64,000 nucleotides of DNA from Thelephora terrestris (lineage: Eukaryota; Basidiomycota; Agaricomycetes; Thelephorales; Thelephoraceae), in NCBI GenBank assembly GCA_015956445.1, contig WIUZ02000005.1, forward strand, positions 558,001-622,000, in the 5' to 3' direction. A program made the position numbers and the translations under genes. Shown in pieces: positions 22,693 to 34,413 of the stretch; within the stretch, counting starts at the first letter, position 1; the number at the start of each line of letters is the position of its first letter. The notes beneath the pieces are model-generated. The model was given only the letters and a program-made list of their open reading frames with translations, did not search any database and was not told the DNA's origin.

Positions 22693-23193
22693 CACTGGGG
22701 GCAAGGGCACCTGGAATCGGTGATTACATCTTGATTACATGGTGAGTTTATGTGCACTTTTCAATAATTGTAATCACCGATTCCAGGTTGATTACATTTC
22801 AAATGTTACCTTGACATGTAATCCAACCAATGTCCACCAATTCCATTTGAAATGTTCTCAACAAATGTTTCTGGGATGCTTTTGACCTGTTGGCAAAAAT
22901 GATACTGCAATGTAATCAGCATGCTCTTCAATCGTCCAAGATGTAATCTAAATGCGCTCAAAAAAATGAGATGTTTTCACAAAGTACCCACTGGCCACAT
23001 TCAGGAAACATTGCTTGGGAACATCTTGACGAAATTTCAAATGGAGTTGGTGGCAACAGTTGAATTACATGTCAAGGTAACATTTGAAATGTAATCAACC
23101 TGGAATCGGCGATTACAATTATTGAAAAGTGCACATGAACTCACCATGTAATCAAGATGTAATCACTGATTCCAGGTGCCCCTGCCCCCAGTG
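22693..23193. mobile_element. Palindromic fold-back CACTG element B (501 bp)
   Basis: The ends read CACTGGGGGCAAGGG and CCCTGCCCCCAGTG. The target duplication TCT flanks it at 22690-22692 and 23194-23196; the empty site is seen in copia-2. The arms are near-perfect for about 130 bp and then imperfect. Internal sequence is unrelated to element A and is rich in GATTACA/TGTAATC repeats. It has no coding capacity. Confidence 0.9.
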
Positions 23194-23243
23194 TCTGGTA
23201 CTGGATGGGGGAAAGGTTTTATTGGTCATCTTTCCTTGCGCGC

Positions 23244-24262
23244 TGTCGTGACCGTATTTCGGACACTATCCGGAATCGCGACCTTCTCTCGACTATCGAC
23301 AACCGCTGCGCGAGGTCTGGATGACTTCCCTCAGCATTCTCGACTGTCCCGACGAGGATTCGCCTGTCCCTTCACTTCGCCAAATGTCCCTCTCTCCCTA
23401 TTCTCCCTCGCGACTTCCCGATGTTTTCCCTTTCGACCTGCGACTTAGACCTGCGACCTGCGCCCTTCGACCTTAGACCTGTGACCTGCGTTCCCCAGTA
23501 GATAGTTTCCCTCAGACTCTTCTTCCCTTACACTGTGTCCCGATTACGTCCCGACCAGTCCCGATCGTGTCCCGATCATTTCCTGATCCTCCATCGCGAC
23601 TTGTTTCTTTAGTTTACATTTCCCTATCTCCATTCCCTGCGTCCCGATCATGTCTCGATCGATCGCTCCGCTCTCGACTCTAGGCCTCCCTCTGGTTCAC
23701 TTTCCAACCACATTCCCTTCCTTCGCTGTTTCCTTCGATCCCTCGCCTTCCCTATGTCATAGACGCGTCATTAGGTCTTTTGACATCATTTTGGTTCGTT
23801 CCCTTTGGTTCCTTCGTTCTCAGAGTCCCCAGTAGTGTATATAAAGACTCCTGTACTCGATAGACCAATAAATCAATCAGCAGTGTTCCCTCTCTCTCTT
23901 CCTCTCTCTCTCTCTCTCTTCTGAGGCCTAGCAGCGTTGCTACGGTCCTCCCTTCGGTTCCCTCGTCGTCTCGCCCTCGTTCTCGTCGTCCCTCTGGTCT
24001 CTCGTGTCCCGCTGGTGTCCCGATTTCTGACTCTGTTGTCCCGACGTATCCCGATGTTTCCCTTTGTTTGTTATCGGTAGTTTCGTTCTCTGGCTTTCCC
24101 GTTGTCTTCTGCCTCGTTCTCCCGTTCATATCCCGACTTTCCCTCTTGCTGTTCATTCGCTTCCGGCAGATTCCCTAGAGGCTCGCGCCTCTGAACCGAG
24201 GACCTGACCTTCTAACTGCCATCTCTGCCCTCTCGGACTCCGAAGGCTTTGTGGCTAGTTCA
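23244..24262 (+). mobile_element. LTR-like repeat, family 1
   Basis: It starts TGTCGTGACCG and ends CTAGTTCA, with TATATAAA near 23840 and a long CT run at 23890. The whole length aligns with the repeat at 30769-31791, and the promoter part also with 51227-52110. It truncates copia-1. Flanking 5-mers do not match, so a clean solo-LTR insertion is not shown. Confidence 0.65.
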
Positions 24263-26007
24263 ACGATGAGGGGAAAGACAAAGACAACCCACAGATTAAA
24301 TACACTCAGATCAATAGGACACCCAAACGGGTAACAACAATGCACCATCACTCATTATTGTTCCAAAAAGGATAAACGAACCCTCAACCCCAATCGCGAT
24401 CCCATCAATCCCGAGAAATCCCCATCCCCAGTGAGAATTGGATCTGCTTGGATCGGTCGGGATTGTCATCAAGTCCAGTCCGTCGGTTGGCATCGGCAGT
24501 GATGTGCTCTAGTTGTCATCGGGCTCGGTTAGCCTCCTTCGACAGATGCTATGGGTTGCGCTCATTTCCATACAGTGTGGCCTCTATGATTAACGTGAAT
24601 TTTGAAGTTCTCACTTTGTGCAAACACAGTGTTCTTGATATGTAGGCAAATAATTAGTCGCACAATGCCACTACCAGAACTGAGAGAGTCAGGGCGATTT
24701 TCTTGCACGTCTCTATTGATTTGCCCGTGGTACAACATGTTGGTGGACAGTCAATTGTATGTAGCTTTATCCACATCACTAACTACAACATGCCAGGTCC
24801 CCGAGGATACTGAGCTGGCTAACGAACCCATGGAGTAGCTGTATGCTGATGCATCAAGAACAATCTATTGCTGCCGGATTTCCGTTGAAGGGGGGGTGGC
24901 TCTCGCCTCATTTGTCAGCGCGGTGGGAGGCTTGTGACAAGTAGAAGCGAGTATTGTGGCCTCGCCGGTCTTCCGTCGACTGCTTGGTCTGGGGACAGGA
25001 GCTGTGGCTTCGAGTGGCGGATGTGGCTGCACAGGCGAGAAAATCAGTGAAACGGGTGAAACGGTAGCACGGAACGAACCTTGGATGGAGTTCCAGGATG
25101 GTTGCAGAGGAACACAATCAAGTAGGGGAAAGGGTAGAAGTTGGTGGTGTTGTTGTCGAGGTGGAAGGTAAGATGGGAGGCGACGTGACTGGGTGGCTTG
25201 AGGTTTCTTATAAAGGGAAGTCAGAGGCACCCGTCGGTGGGCGAAAGGCCGTGGCCTGCACATCCCGACCATCGGTAAGATCGAAGTCTGCTGCATTCCG
25301 AGGCGGAGAAAATCCTTAAACGGGGGGAAATGCATCCCATTCTCCAGGATGCGATGCGGATTTCTGTCTTGTTGTGAGTAAATTCTTCGTCTGGGTGAAA
25401 CAGGATAGGGATGTGCTGTTGGGGATGGTCATCGGGAACCCGGTTACTTGCTTGATGGATGTGTCAAGGCGGGGGTAGGAACGATAGGTTCTGGTTGGTG
25501 CAGTGCCCGAGCTTCTGGTTGTGGCTGAAGCAAAACATCTTAAGGCGCTGTGCCTCAGATGAAGGGGGAGTTGAAGTATCTGACGGAGTCTTGGCAACGG
25601 GTCGAGAGATATGAGCGGAGAGGGTGGTGCACAAGGACACAAAGAACCGGAGGATGGGATGCAAGCAGAAGTTGCAGTCTGTGGTTGCATGGATATTGTT
25701 GGACTGTGCGGCATAGACAGTATCGGGGTTTGGACAGGAGTTGGGTGTTGGATAGTGGCGGGAAAACGGTCTTCCTCGTCCTGAAGATGACGATTTCATC
25801 AACGACCCTGTGAAGAGCACAACGAGTGTGGGTTGGAGGAACGACTTGAAGATTGCAGTGCAGACTCTTTGTTTGGTACGGAGTTGGGCGGGATGGAAAG
25901 AGGGAATCTCGATCATGCCACACCGAGAAAAATTTCGATCACACTTATCGCTTAGATCACCACAACCATCATCTGACACTGATCTCACCCTTTCGGCTTC
26001 TAGAAAA
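24263..26007. other. Region upstream of the Tnp2 gene, no gene recognised
   Basis: Long but Pro/Ser-rich minus-strand frames (25335-24865, 25988-25464) lack conserved motifs and splice logic. It may be the left flank of the transposon whose transposase starts at 26008; the terminus was not found. Confidence 0.35.
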
Positions 26008-29000
26008 ATGCCAAATTACTCCTGCTCATGTGCAGGGTGTAAGGGAAAATCTGTTAGCAGATCTACTTACTATGACCACTCTGCAAGGAGAGTGCGAGAG
26101 AATGTGGCAGCACTCCAAGCTCGGGATGTTGTCCTTCTCCCAGATGATCTAGATGAGAGGGAAAATGGCACAGTGGGTCAGAATGGCTCTGATCTGGGTA
26201 ATTTTGTCCCTTATTGTCAAGGACTGCCTAATCTGTTGAAACAGATTTGAATCTTAATGATGAACAGGGAGGGGATGCTGGTGGTGAAGAAGATGTTGAG
26301 CACAATGGTCAGATGCATGAAGAAGAGGGTCTCAGCCAGATGGGAGAGGGAGATCTTGACCAGATGGAAGAGGAAGAGGATCCAGGCTATATGGAGGAGG
26401 ATGATAGGGACAGTGAAGATGGTCAGTGGATATCCTCCCAGAAATATCTCATCATATTGATTTGAACCACAGAGGAGATCCCCCCTGTTGCTAATGTACC
26501 CAGAAATGAAGCAGATGAAGATCATGAAGAATTGGATGGTAAGAATGGATTCAATGACACAGCAATTATTATATTCTGATGATATTGGGTTTGAAAACAT
26601 AGATAACATCCAGAACATCCAGATTGATGATCTCAAGACTGCAGCTGAATTTGTTTCCCAACTCCAAGCAGCAACCCTTGATGCTAGTGGACTCTCTCCA
26701 TCAATGATCCAGCAGCTCCGTCACTGTCCACAGTCCTCACCCAGCTTAGACAAATCAACTGAATTTCCTATCAAGCTCTTCATGGCCACACTCAACTCCT
26801 CACAACAAACCTATGAAAATGTGAGGGCAGCTATCCTGGAACAATACCCTAATGACAACATCCTCTCCTACCATGGGGTCAAGAAAGTTGTTGAGGAACT
26901 TACTGGGGTGACATCTATTGCCCATGACATGTGCTATGATACCTGTGTTGCCTTTACAGGTCCATTCTCAACTCTAGAGCATTGTCCAAAATGTAGGAAG
27001 CCCCGTTACAAAGAACAGAGGCATGGGCCTTCATCTAGGCATCCTAGGGTTCCAAATAGGGTTTTCCACACTATTCCGTTGGGCCCTCAAATTCAAGCTC
27101 CCTGGTCCTCTCCTGATGGAGCTCAGGATATGCTTTATTCTGTCTACCAGAAAGAGAAGGTTTGGGCTCGCCTTCAACAAGGCCAAAACATCATGCCTTT
27201 GTATGATGACTTTTATTCCGGAATAGATTATATCAGGGCTGTTTCAGAGGAAAAGATAAAAAGTGGTGACACTATCCTTCTCTTTTCACTTGATGGAGCT
27301 CAACTCTACGAGCACAAGCAATCTGACTGCTGGATCTATATCTGGGTCATTCTCAATCTCTCTCCTGATAAATGATACAAGAAGAAGCATGTTCTCCCTG
27401 GTGCTTTCATTCCTGGACCAAATAAGCCTAAAAATATTGATTCATTTTTATTTCCTGGTCAGTATCTGATTTCTAGTATTGTTTGCTCCTTCCTGACACA
27501 TTCTCAGGGTTATACCATCTATGTGCTCTTCAGAAAGAAGGGCTCTCAGTTTGGAACCCTATCTTGAACAATTTTTTCCAGGATAACCCATTCCTTGCCC
27601 TTGCAGGTGCTGATGGCCCAGGAGTGGCATACCTGAATGGACTTGTGGGTCACCACGGTGCATTTGGTTGTCACCTTTACTGCCCCGTAAAAGGTCGGCG
27701 GAAAGAGGGTGGTACTCACTACTATCCAGCATTGCTCAAACCCACTGGCTACACAGTTGAAGGGTGTACACATGATACAATCCATCCATCCCAGGTTCCC
27801 TCTTCCTCATCATCAGACATCTACCAACGAAACCTCCAAGTTGTCATGTCTTCCCCCACTGATGCTGCTTATGGGTTCAACAGAAAGAATACTGGGATAT
27901 CCAAACCTAGTATTTTTAGTGGACTACCCTCAGGCAAAATTCTTGGGATTCCAGGATGTTTTGGGCATGACCTCATGCATCTTGTTTCCTTGAATCTCAC
28001 AGACCTTTTTTACTCTCTGTGGCGTGGAAGGATTACTTGTGAAAGGACAGATGATATATCAACATGGGATTGGGCTGTCTTCCTTGACCAGGGATGTTGG
28101 GAAGCTCATGGAAAAAGGGTTGCAGATTGCCGTCCTTACCTCCCAGGCTCATTTGATCAACCCCCACGCAACCCGGCAGAGAAGATCTCAAGCGGTTATA
28201 AAGCATGGGAATTTTTGATGTGGATGTTTGGCTTTGGTCCTGCATTATTTTTCAATGTACTTGGTGTGAAGTACTGGAAAAACTTCTGCAGGCTAACACG
28301 AGCTGTTCGTTTGTTACATCGGAGATCAATTTCTCACCAAGACCTCCTTGAATCACACTCCCTCATCATGGACTTTGTTTTAGAATTTGAGCAACTCTAC
28401 TACCAACAACGACCAGATCGCCTGCACTTTGTTTGCCCCTGTGTACATACCCTCCTCCATCTCCCAAATGAAGTTCACCGCCTAGGGCCTTCAATCATTT
28501 ACACACAATGGACCATGGAACGAACAATTGGAAACCTTGGTAAAGAAATCAGGCAGCCATCACAGCCATATGCAAACCTCTCCCAGCGTGGAGTACTCCG
28601 TTGCCAGATAAATGCATTACTGGCAATGTTTCCCTTCCTGTCCCCAACTTCTCCTCTTCCATCTGGATCTATCCCACTTAACTCAGGGCATACACTCCTT
28701 GGAGCAAAAGACAAAACCCCTTTCAAGCTGCCACACAATTTGTCCCAACTCATCTACAACTATTTTGCTGCAAATGGAGTCATGCTTCCTGGAATACAAG
28801 GCCTTAGAATAGTTCGGTGGGCACGCCTCAAGCTTCCAAATGGACAAATTGCTCGTTCACTATGGAAGGAGAAAGAAAAGTGCTTTGATCAGCTTCGGAA
28901 GGCAAGAAATGTTAAGGTAGGCTACTCTCTGATATAGACAATACACCTATAATGACCCTGTTACTCTAGTTCATTTGTGAGACCACTGAAAAGTTTGGTG

Positions 29001-29302
29001 AAGTACAGTTTTTCTTCCACCACCAAACAAAGGGATTTGCAGTGGTTTCTATCTTCTCGGATCCTAACAATGAGCTTCTTGAGAGTTCATTCCAAGCTCT
29101 CCATGTCTGCAAATACCAGGGTAATCAGGCACTCCAGGTCATTCAGGTTGATGCAATACACTCAGTTGTAGCAATGATACCATTCGACCCATCCCCAGAA
29201 TCTGATAGTATTTCTCAGATTGGACAGAGGCATTTTATGGTTGAAAAGTTTGGATTAGATATGGATGGACTGAGGGGTGTTCAGGACGAAGGAGAGGAGT
29301 AG
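26008..29302 (+). pseudogene. Tnp2-family transposase (TnpA1) with one premature stop
   Basis: CACTA-type transposase. Six exons keep one frame of 1010 codons: 26008-26197, 26245-26421, 26473-26538, 26603-27457, 27508-28916 and 28970-29302. The N-terminal Cys finger (CSCAGCKGKS..T...H) is followed by an acidic linker and the Tnp2 core: CPKCRKPRYK, FSLDGAQLYEHKQSDCWIYI, FIPGPNKPKNIDSFLFPG, GADGPGVAYLNGLVGHHG, TGISKPSIFSGLP, FGHDLMHLVSLNLTDL, SGYKAWEFL and QWTMERTIGNLGKEIRQPS. The only lesion is a TGA at 27373-27375, where the second transposase has arginine. AATAAA at 29332 is a possible poly(A) signal. The gene looks recently inactivated or under-decayed. The element termini were not found. 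Confidence 0.9.
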
Positions 29303-29339
29303 TTCCATGCTAATTTACTATGAATGTATTCAATAAAGA

Positions 29340-30228
29340 GTGCATAACATCCAGGTGTGGATAGTAAATCTTGAGTGATATAGCGTAAATTTTTCAGCAT
29401 AATCAAGGATGGAGATTCTGGGCGGTGAACAGGGGGTCTTTCTGGGGGACCTCCGTGAAGACAGAGGATCAAGGCCCAGAGAGTTCCTGTGAAGGTGGGT
29501 CCTAGGTTGTACAGTATCAAGGAACTCCTAGCAGCGACTGGGGAACAGTTGCGAGGAAAGCGTGAAGGTGGAGAGACCAGAAGAGAGCTAGAGACACAGC
29601 AAGAAGAACAGAGAGATTGTGAGAGTTCCAAAGGGGAGATTTGATGAGGGAAGCGGAGAACACAAGGGGAAGACACTGGGGACGACGAGGGGAATAGAAC
29701 AAAACTTCAGACTAGGAGGAGGGGAACATGGCTGACTGGGCTTCAATAGGATGGAGCGCAATGATCTCCAGAGTAGCTAGTACAGGATATATATACTCAG
29801 GTCTGCTCTGAGAAGGATCCAGAGAAGAAAGGAGGAAAACTGCGAAATAGGGACCTATGATGCAATGGTGAAGTCATAGGGGAAGAGGAGAAAAGGGGAA
29901 AGTCGTCATGAAAGGAGAAGTCATCATAAAGGGGAAAGTCATCATAAAGGGGAATAAAGGGGAAAGTCATCATAGAGGGGGGAACTAAGCAAAGAGGAAA
30001 GCATCACGAAGAAGAGGAGATCGCAAAGAAGAGGAAGTTCCGAAGAAGAGGAAGTTCCGAAGGTTCCGAAGGAGAGAAAAAGCGAAGAGGAGGAATGAGG
30101 ACTGAGAACAGCAAACATCAGAATCCCACATCCCCAGAACTGGAGGCACTACAGCGGCTAAGACAGGATTACATACCTGAGGGCTGATCGCCAGAGGAGG
30201 ACTTCTCCTGGTGGAGTAGGAGGAGCCA
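29340..30228 (-). mobile_element. LTR-like repeat in minus orientation
   Basis: On the minus strand there is a TATATATA box near 29795 followed by CCTGTACTAGCTA, as in the repeat at 15226-16255, then pyrimidine-rich sequence. The plus strand from about 29870 to 29980 has imperfect repeats of GGGGAAAGTCATCATAAA. Ends are approximate and no coding sequence is attached. Confidence 0.4.
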
Positions 30229-30540
30229 GTGTTGCCAGATTGGGCTGAACCTCTGGCTGCTTGGTTTATGGTCCTGATTGAGGGTTGTCTCATCCCTGTG
30301 GATGAGGAGGTCCTCTCCATCACTTCAGAGGAGTTTTATAGGAACATCAGCATCATTCAACATGCCAACACCTATGATGCTGGTGGTGGTTTGGAGATAA
30401 GGACTCCTGAGGCTTTCAACCCTTATGGCCAGATTGTGACTCTGAAGCGGAGGATCACACTCAGTTGTCAGATGTGGTGTTGTGCTGTTGAATCACATGT
30501 TTCCCAAATTCTCACATTGGCTGTTCGCTTCCATTGAGTC
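30229..30540 (+). pseudogene. Fragment related to the coiled-coil gene at 49435
   Basis: The translation LIPVDEEVLSITSEEFYRN corresponds to LVPVDDEVIEIGSDEFYQN of the minus-strand gene at 49435-50217, and FNPYGQIV to YDPYAEFV. After a frame change, DSEAEDHTQLSDV corresponds to DSEPNSDMELPDYNDLSDV. It lacks the coiled-coil exons and the frame is broken, so it is a decayed piece of the same family. Confidence 0.55.
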
Positions 30541-30768
30541 CTGGAAGTTTCCCGGCCTCACGACCTCCTTGTGGCAATTACCAATTCTCCTTATCAGAAG
30601 ATTCTATTGTTCTCCTGACATCCTTCCCTGCCTCTTGTTATCGTCCCAAGGACCCAGTTTTCAATCCTCACGCTCTAGCTCTTGTCACTTGCTTCTCGAC
30701 CCACTGGATCTTTGATATTGCAATTGCCATTAAAAACTCCCTACCCAACTCACTAACTCGGCAGACGG

Positions 30769-31791
30769 TATCGTGACCGTATTTCGGACGGAATCCGGAA
30801 TCGCGACCTTCTCTCAACTATCGACAACTGCTGCACGAGGTCTAGAAGACGTCCCTCAGCATTCTCAACTGTCCTGACAAGGACTTGCCTGTCCCTTCAC
30901 TTCACCACACTTCCCTCTCTCCCTATTCTCCCTTGTGACTTCCCGACATTTTTCCTTTCAACCCGCGACTTAGACCTGCAACCTGTGCCCTTCGACCCCG
31001 GACCTGCAACCTGCATTCCCCAGTAGATAGCTTCCCTTGGACTTTGTTCCCCTCATGTTTCCTCCCGATTACGTCCTGACCATGTCCCCATCAGTCCCGA
31101 TTGTGTCCTGACAATTTTCCGATCTTCCACCATGTTTCCTATCTTTAGCTTTCATTCCCCTGTCTCCATTCTCCACATCCCGATCACGTCTTGATCAATC
31201 CTGCCACTCTCGACTCCAGACCTCCCTCTGGTTCATTTTTCAACCACATTCCTTTCCCTTGTCATTCCCTTTGATCCCTCATCTCTCCTATGTCATAGAC
31301 GCCCCATTAGGTCTTTTTGACATCATTTTGGTTTGTTCCCTTTGTTCCCTTTGTTCTCAGGGTCCCTAGCATGGTATATAAAGGCTCCTGTATTCAATAG
31401 ACGGAGCAATCAATCAGTAGTGTTCCCTCTCTCTCTTCCTCTCTCTCTCTGAGGCTTAGCAGCGTTGCTATGGTCCTCCCTTCGGTTCCCTCATCATTTC
31501 GCCCTCGCTCTCATTGTCCCTCTGGTCTTTTGTGTCCTGCTGGTTTCCCACTCTTGGCCTCTGTTGTCCCAACATGTCATGACGTCCCCCTTAGTTGGTT
31601 ATTTGTAGTTTCATTCTTTGACTCTCCTGTCCTCTTCGGCCTTGTTCTTCCATTCACTTCCCAACTTTCCCTCTCACCCTTTGTTTGTCTCCTGCAGATT
31701 TCCTAGAGGCTTGCACCTCTGAACCGAGGACCCGACCTTCTGACTGCCATCTTAGCCCTTTCGGACTCCGAAGGCTTAGTGGCTAGTTCGA
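30769..31791 (+). mobile_element. LTR-like repeat, family 1, second copy
   Basis: It aligns over its full length with 23244-24262: start TCGTGACCGTATTTCGGAC, TATATAAA near 31374, CT run, end GGCTAGTTCG. Many differences are C to T or G to A changes. It has no internal genes. Confidence 0.65.
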
Positions 31792-32668
31792 CGGATTGCT
31801 GATGTTCCCTTGCTGTGTGTTCCCACTACACAGTGAGACTGGGTAGTTCAATGCCATGAAGGTACTGTAAAACATCACAGAGTTACCGTAAAACATCACA
31901 AAGTTATTGTAAAACATCCTCCAGTAGATAGTGAGAAAAAGAGGCAGACAGATCAGATCCAAGTGGAAATTGGCAACAGGACAGGAGGTATAAATGGGGG
32001 GTGGAACAAATGCACTGGAGCTTATGCAAGTGATTTGTCACTGGGGAAATGATGCCCTGTGTTTATCTTGGCTATGATTGTGATCCGGAGGCAAGGTCCG
32101 ATCACAAAAGAAATAGCCGAGTGCCCACTTGAATATTCTCCTCCGTCTCCCACCGTTATGGCAGCGTACCACTTGCCCTCCACTCCCCAGTTCATTCATC
32201 AGACTAGTGAAGAACCCTTCTTCCATGGCTTGAACAATGGAGGTCCTCCCACGGCACTTAGGCTGCCATCCCAATTGGTGTGTAACTACTGCTCCGCGCG
32301 ACTCACTTAATTTCACCCCAATGGACCAATAGGACCCACCCCAAACCCTCTCAACTGCCTCACATGAAGCACTACTTGCTTCTGGCAACCAAGCTTACCA
32401 CTCGCTATTTATCCAGAAGACCATTCTAGAAGGAAAGCTACAGCAGGCAGAGTGAGCTCACAAATTCGAGTTTTTGAATTTCAACTTACAGTGTGGAAGG
32501 CAAATGTACACAGATTTCCTTCGAACCGCGCAATCCACCCAACGACAGGTACTACCTACAATGGGGGTAATGCAGTCAGGAGTGGTTATTCCTTCGAAAC
32601 TCCTTTGAGAAAGTTTGCCGCACATCAGTTTCCGAACCCAAAAGGACTGGACGTCATACAAAGCTGGG
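31792..32668. other. Spacer with a short repeat, no gene recognised
   Basis: Three copies of a unit of about 21 bp containing GTAAAACATC lie at about 31866-31918. GAGACTGGGTAGTTCA near 31830 matches the 3' end of the LTR-like repeat at 40373-40692. Minus-strand frame 32388-32038 has no known motif. Confidence 0.4.
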
Positions 32669-33043
32669 ATGCAGAATGAGGCCGGGTTTGCTGGAGATCA
32701 GGGTCCTGGTTCTTGTGACTACATTGAGTCTGAAGACGGAACACCAGTGAGCCCGCAGAGGGTTGAATCCATTCGTCGCAATGCCCGAGAGTTGTTTATG
32801 GCTATAAAGGTAAAGTGGGAGGATGCCGGAAGGAGCGTTCCTGAGACTTGGGGAAAGATGCCACACGGGAACAAGGAATTCTTTTGCCAGACAATGAAGG
32901 AGCAGTTCCCTGAGCTTGGATTTTGTGAAGATGACTGGAAGTGCGAGCACTTGGCAACTCACCTGTACCCTGGTTGGCACCGAAACCACGGCAAGGCCTC
33001 GGCGGACTCGAAACAGCAGTCGACTCGGAAGTCATTGCATTGA
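32669..33043 (+). CDS. Small protein with a WK module, possibly truncated
   Basis: A frame of 124 codons from ATGCAGAATGAGG to TGA. It contains ESIRRNARELFMAIKVKWED, PETWGKMPHGNKEFF and FPELGFCEDDWKCEHLATHL with a closing YPGWHRN. The motif (F/Y)P.L..C...WK followed by YP.WH is, from memory, common in transposon-associated proteins of Agaricomycetes. The gene at 53412 has the related YPWLRLCEGHWK. The frame ends where the next LTR-like repeat begins, so a C-terminal part could be lost. Function unknown. Confidence 0.55.
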   Translation: MQNEAGFAGDQGPGSCDYIESEDGTPVSPQRVESIRRNARELFMAIKVKWEDAGRSVPETWGKMPHGNKEFFCQTMKEQFPELGFCEDDWKCEHLATHLYPGWHRNHGKASADSKQQSTRKSLH

Positions 33044-33049
33044 CCTGCC

Positions 33050-33985
33050 TCCGTTTCGCTGGCCGTCCGACTCGTACTATACCCCTAGCAACTCCAGCAC
33101 CCTCCCCAGCTATCCACCCATACGTCACGACGCAGCGCGAAGCCCCCTCCTCCGACACGACCCCTTGTCGACCATCTCCAGCCTCCCAATAGTCTCACGA
33201 CCTCCCGCTCCTTTGGACTTCGACAAAATCCTCTAAGTCCACGCTCCGAGTCCGGCCTCCCCGATCCCACGTGCCACCCGATCACTTCCGTTCTCCCACC
33301 TGACTTGACTCGCCTCGCCCCCCTTGTTCGTCATTGTTCGGATTCCCCCGCATTGGTCCGCAGTCCCGACTCCGGAACACGTGCCCCCCGCCCTCTTGTT
33401 GCATGTCGTCGCCGTCTCGACTGTCTCGCTGTGTTCCCCGCCTCCCGCCTGTTCCGCTCCGATCCCGCTTCAACTTCTCGGTTCGATCCTCCATTTCATT
33501 GTCCCGTAGTTTCCCACAATACCTTCATTCCTCCCCCCACTCCTCCCGCCGTCTTGTTCGTCCTTCACGCATTCTTGTTCTCCCCTCTGTTCCGCTCTTC
33601 GTTTTTGTATGACCTCCCTACGCCCTTCACGAACTTCACGATTCCCGCTCTCTCGCGACGTTTGCCTTGTTATGTTTTGTTCTCCCCTCTTCGTGTTCTA
33701 CCTTCAACCACTCTCTCTGCCTACTATATAAGTGTCAGTAGACAGTCCTGGTTCGAATAACGAAGTGCAGTTCCCCCTTTCCCTCTGAAGTTCAACTCAG
33801 CCTTGCGCTGTCTAAAGCCTCCAACACTCTTCGTTCCTCGCAACCAAGTTCTCTTTGAGCACAGTGCTCGAAGAACCCTCTAGCTTTTTTCTTTCCTCGT
33901 CTCAACTTCTCTCGACGTGAAGCGCAGTGCTTCTCGACCTTCTCTACTCGTCTCGCGAGCGCAGTGCTCAGCTCTTAGCTCCTCG
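33050..33985 (+). mobile_element. LTR-like repeat, left part, split by copia-2
   Basis: Non-coding pyrimidine-rich sequence with TATATAA near 33724 and GCGCAGTGCTC repeats. It stops at CCTCG, the target duplication of copia-2, and resumes at 40368 after the second CCTCG. The left boundary is approximate. Confidence 0.5.
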
Positions 33986-34337
33986 TGTTGAGCAGGTAGA
34001 GTGTAATACTATACTACTACATGGATACTCTAATCCTTACCTGAAGGGGAGGGGCTTATAGTTGCTAGTGGGGGAGAGAGAGAGAGAAGCAATTGATTGA
34101 TCTATCTACACATGTGGGGTATATATCTATCTACTCTATTGGTGTCACATCTGTATAGTGTGACTGATGCAGGGTCCGTGCGGCGGCTTAAGGCACGCGC
34201 ATGTTATACCGATCGATCGGATCACTGATGTGATACCGTTCCTTCGGGTCGCTTAAGTAGCGCTCTCCGGCATCGGCTCTCGCTTGTAGCGGTGGAGCCG
34301 GTTGACCCGTTTCCGGGCATAGACCTCCGGTTCAACA
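33986..34337 (-). repeat. 3' LTR of copia-2
   Basis: 352 bp, TGTTGAGCAGG to GGTTCAACA as read on the plus strand. It is about 99% identical to the 5' LTR. Confidence 0.95.
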
Positions 34338-34351
34338 CTCCCCCTTACTAA
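34338..34351 (-). other. Polypurine tract of copia-2
   Basis: On the minus strand the sequence AGTAAGGGGGAG directly precedes the LTR. The same tract adjoins the copia-1 LTR. Confidence 0.75.
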
Positions 34352-34413
34352 GTACAACCCCCTGTATAACTTCTTTGGTGGGGACTGGACTGTAGTAAGT
34401 TGGAGGTATATGC

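Larger units (their letters stand above)
18320..23243 (-). mobile_element. Copia-1: 5'-truncated Ty1/copia element with nested insertions
   Basis: The 3' LTR (18320-18674) and polypurine tract are followed by RNase H, reverse transcriptase and integrase on the minus strand. The order integrase before RT is diagnostic of copia. Two palindromic CACTG elements (20984-21937 and 22693-23193) are inserted in it, and an LTR-like repeat begins at 23244, beyond which gag, protease and the 5' LTR are missing. Comparison with copia-2 at 33986-40367 fixes each breakpoint. Confidence 0.9.

Noticed and set aside
24865-25988. Minus-strand Pro/Ser-rich frames of 130-170 codons.
   Set aside because: They overlap each other in different frames, lack conserved motifs and plausible introns, and have biased composition.
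24426-29681. CCCCAGTG at 24426 and CACTGGGGACGACGAGGGG at 29674 around the Tnp2 gene.
   Set aside because: They point outwards instead of inwards, so they cannot be the two termini of one CACTA element, and no 3-bp duplication is seen.
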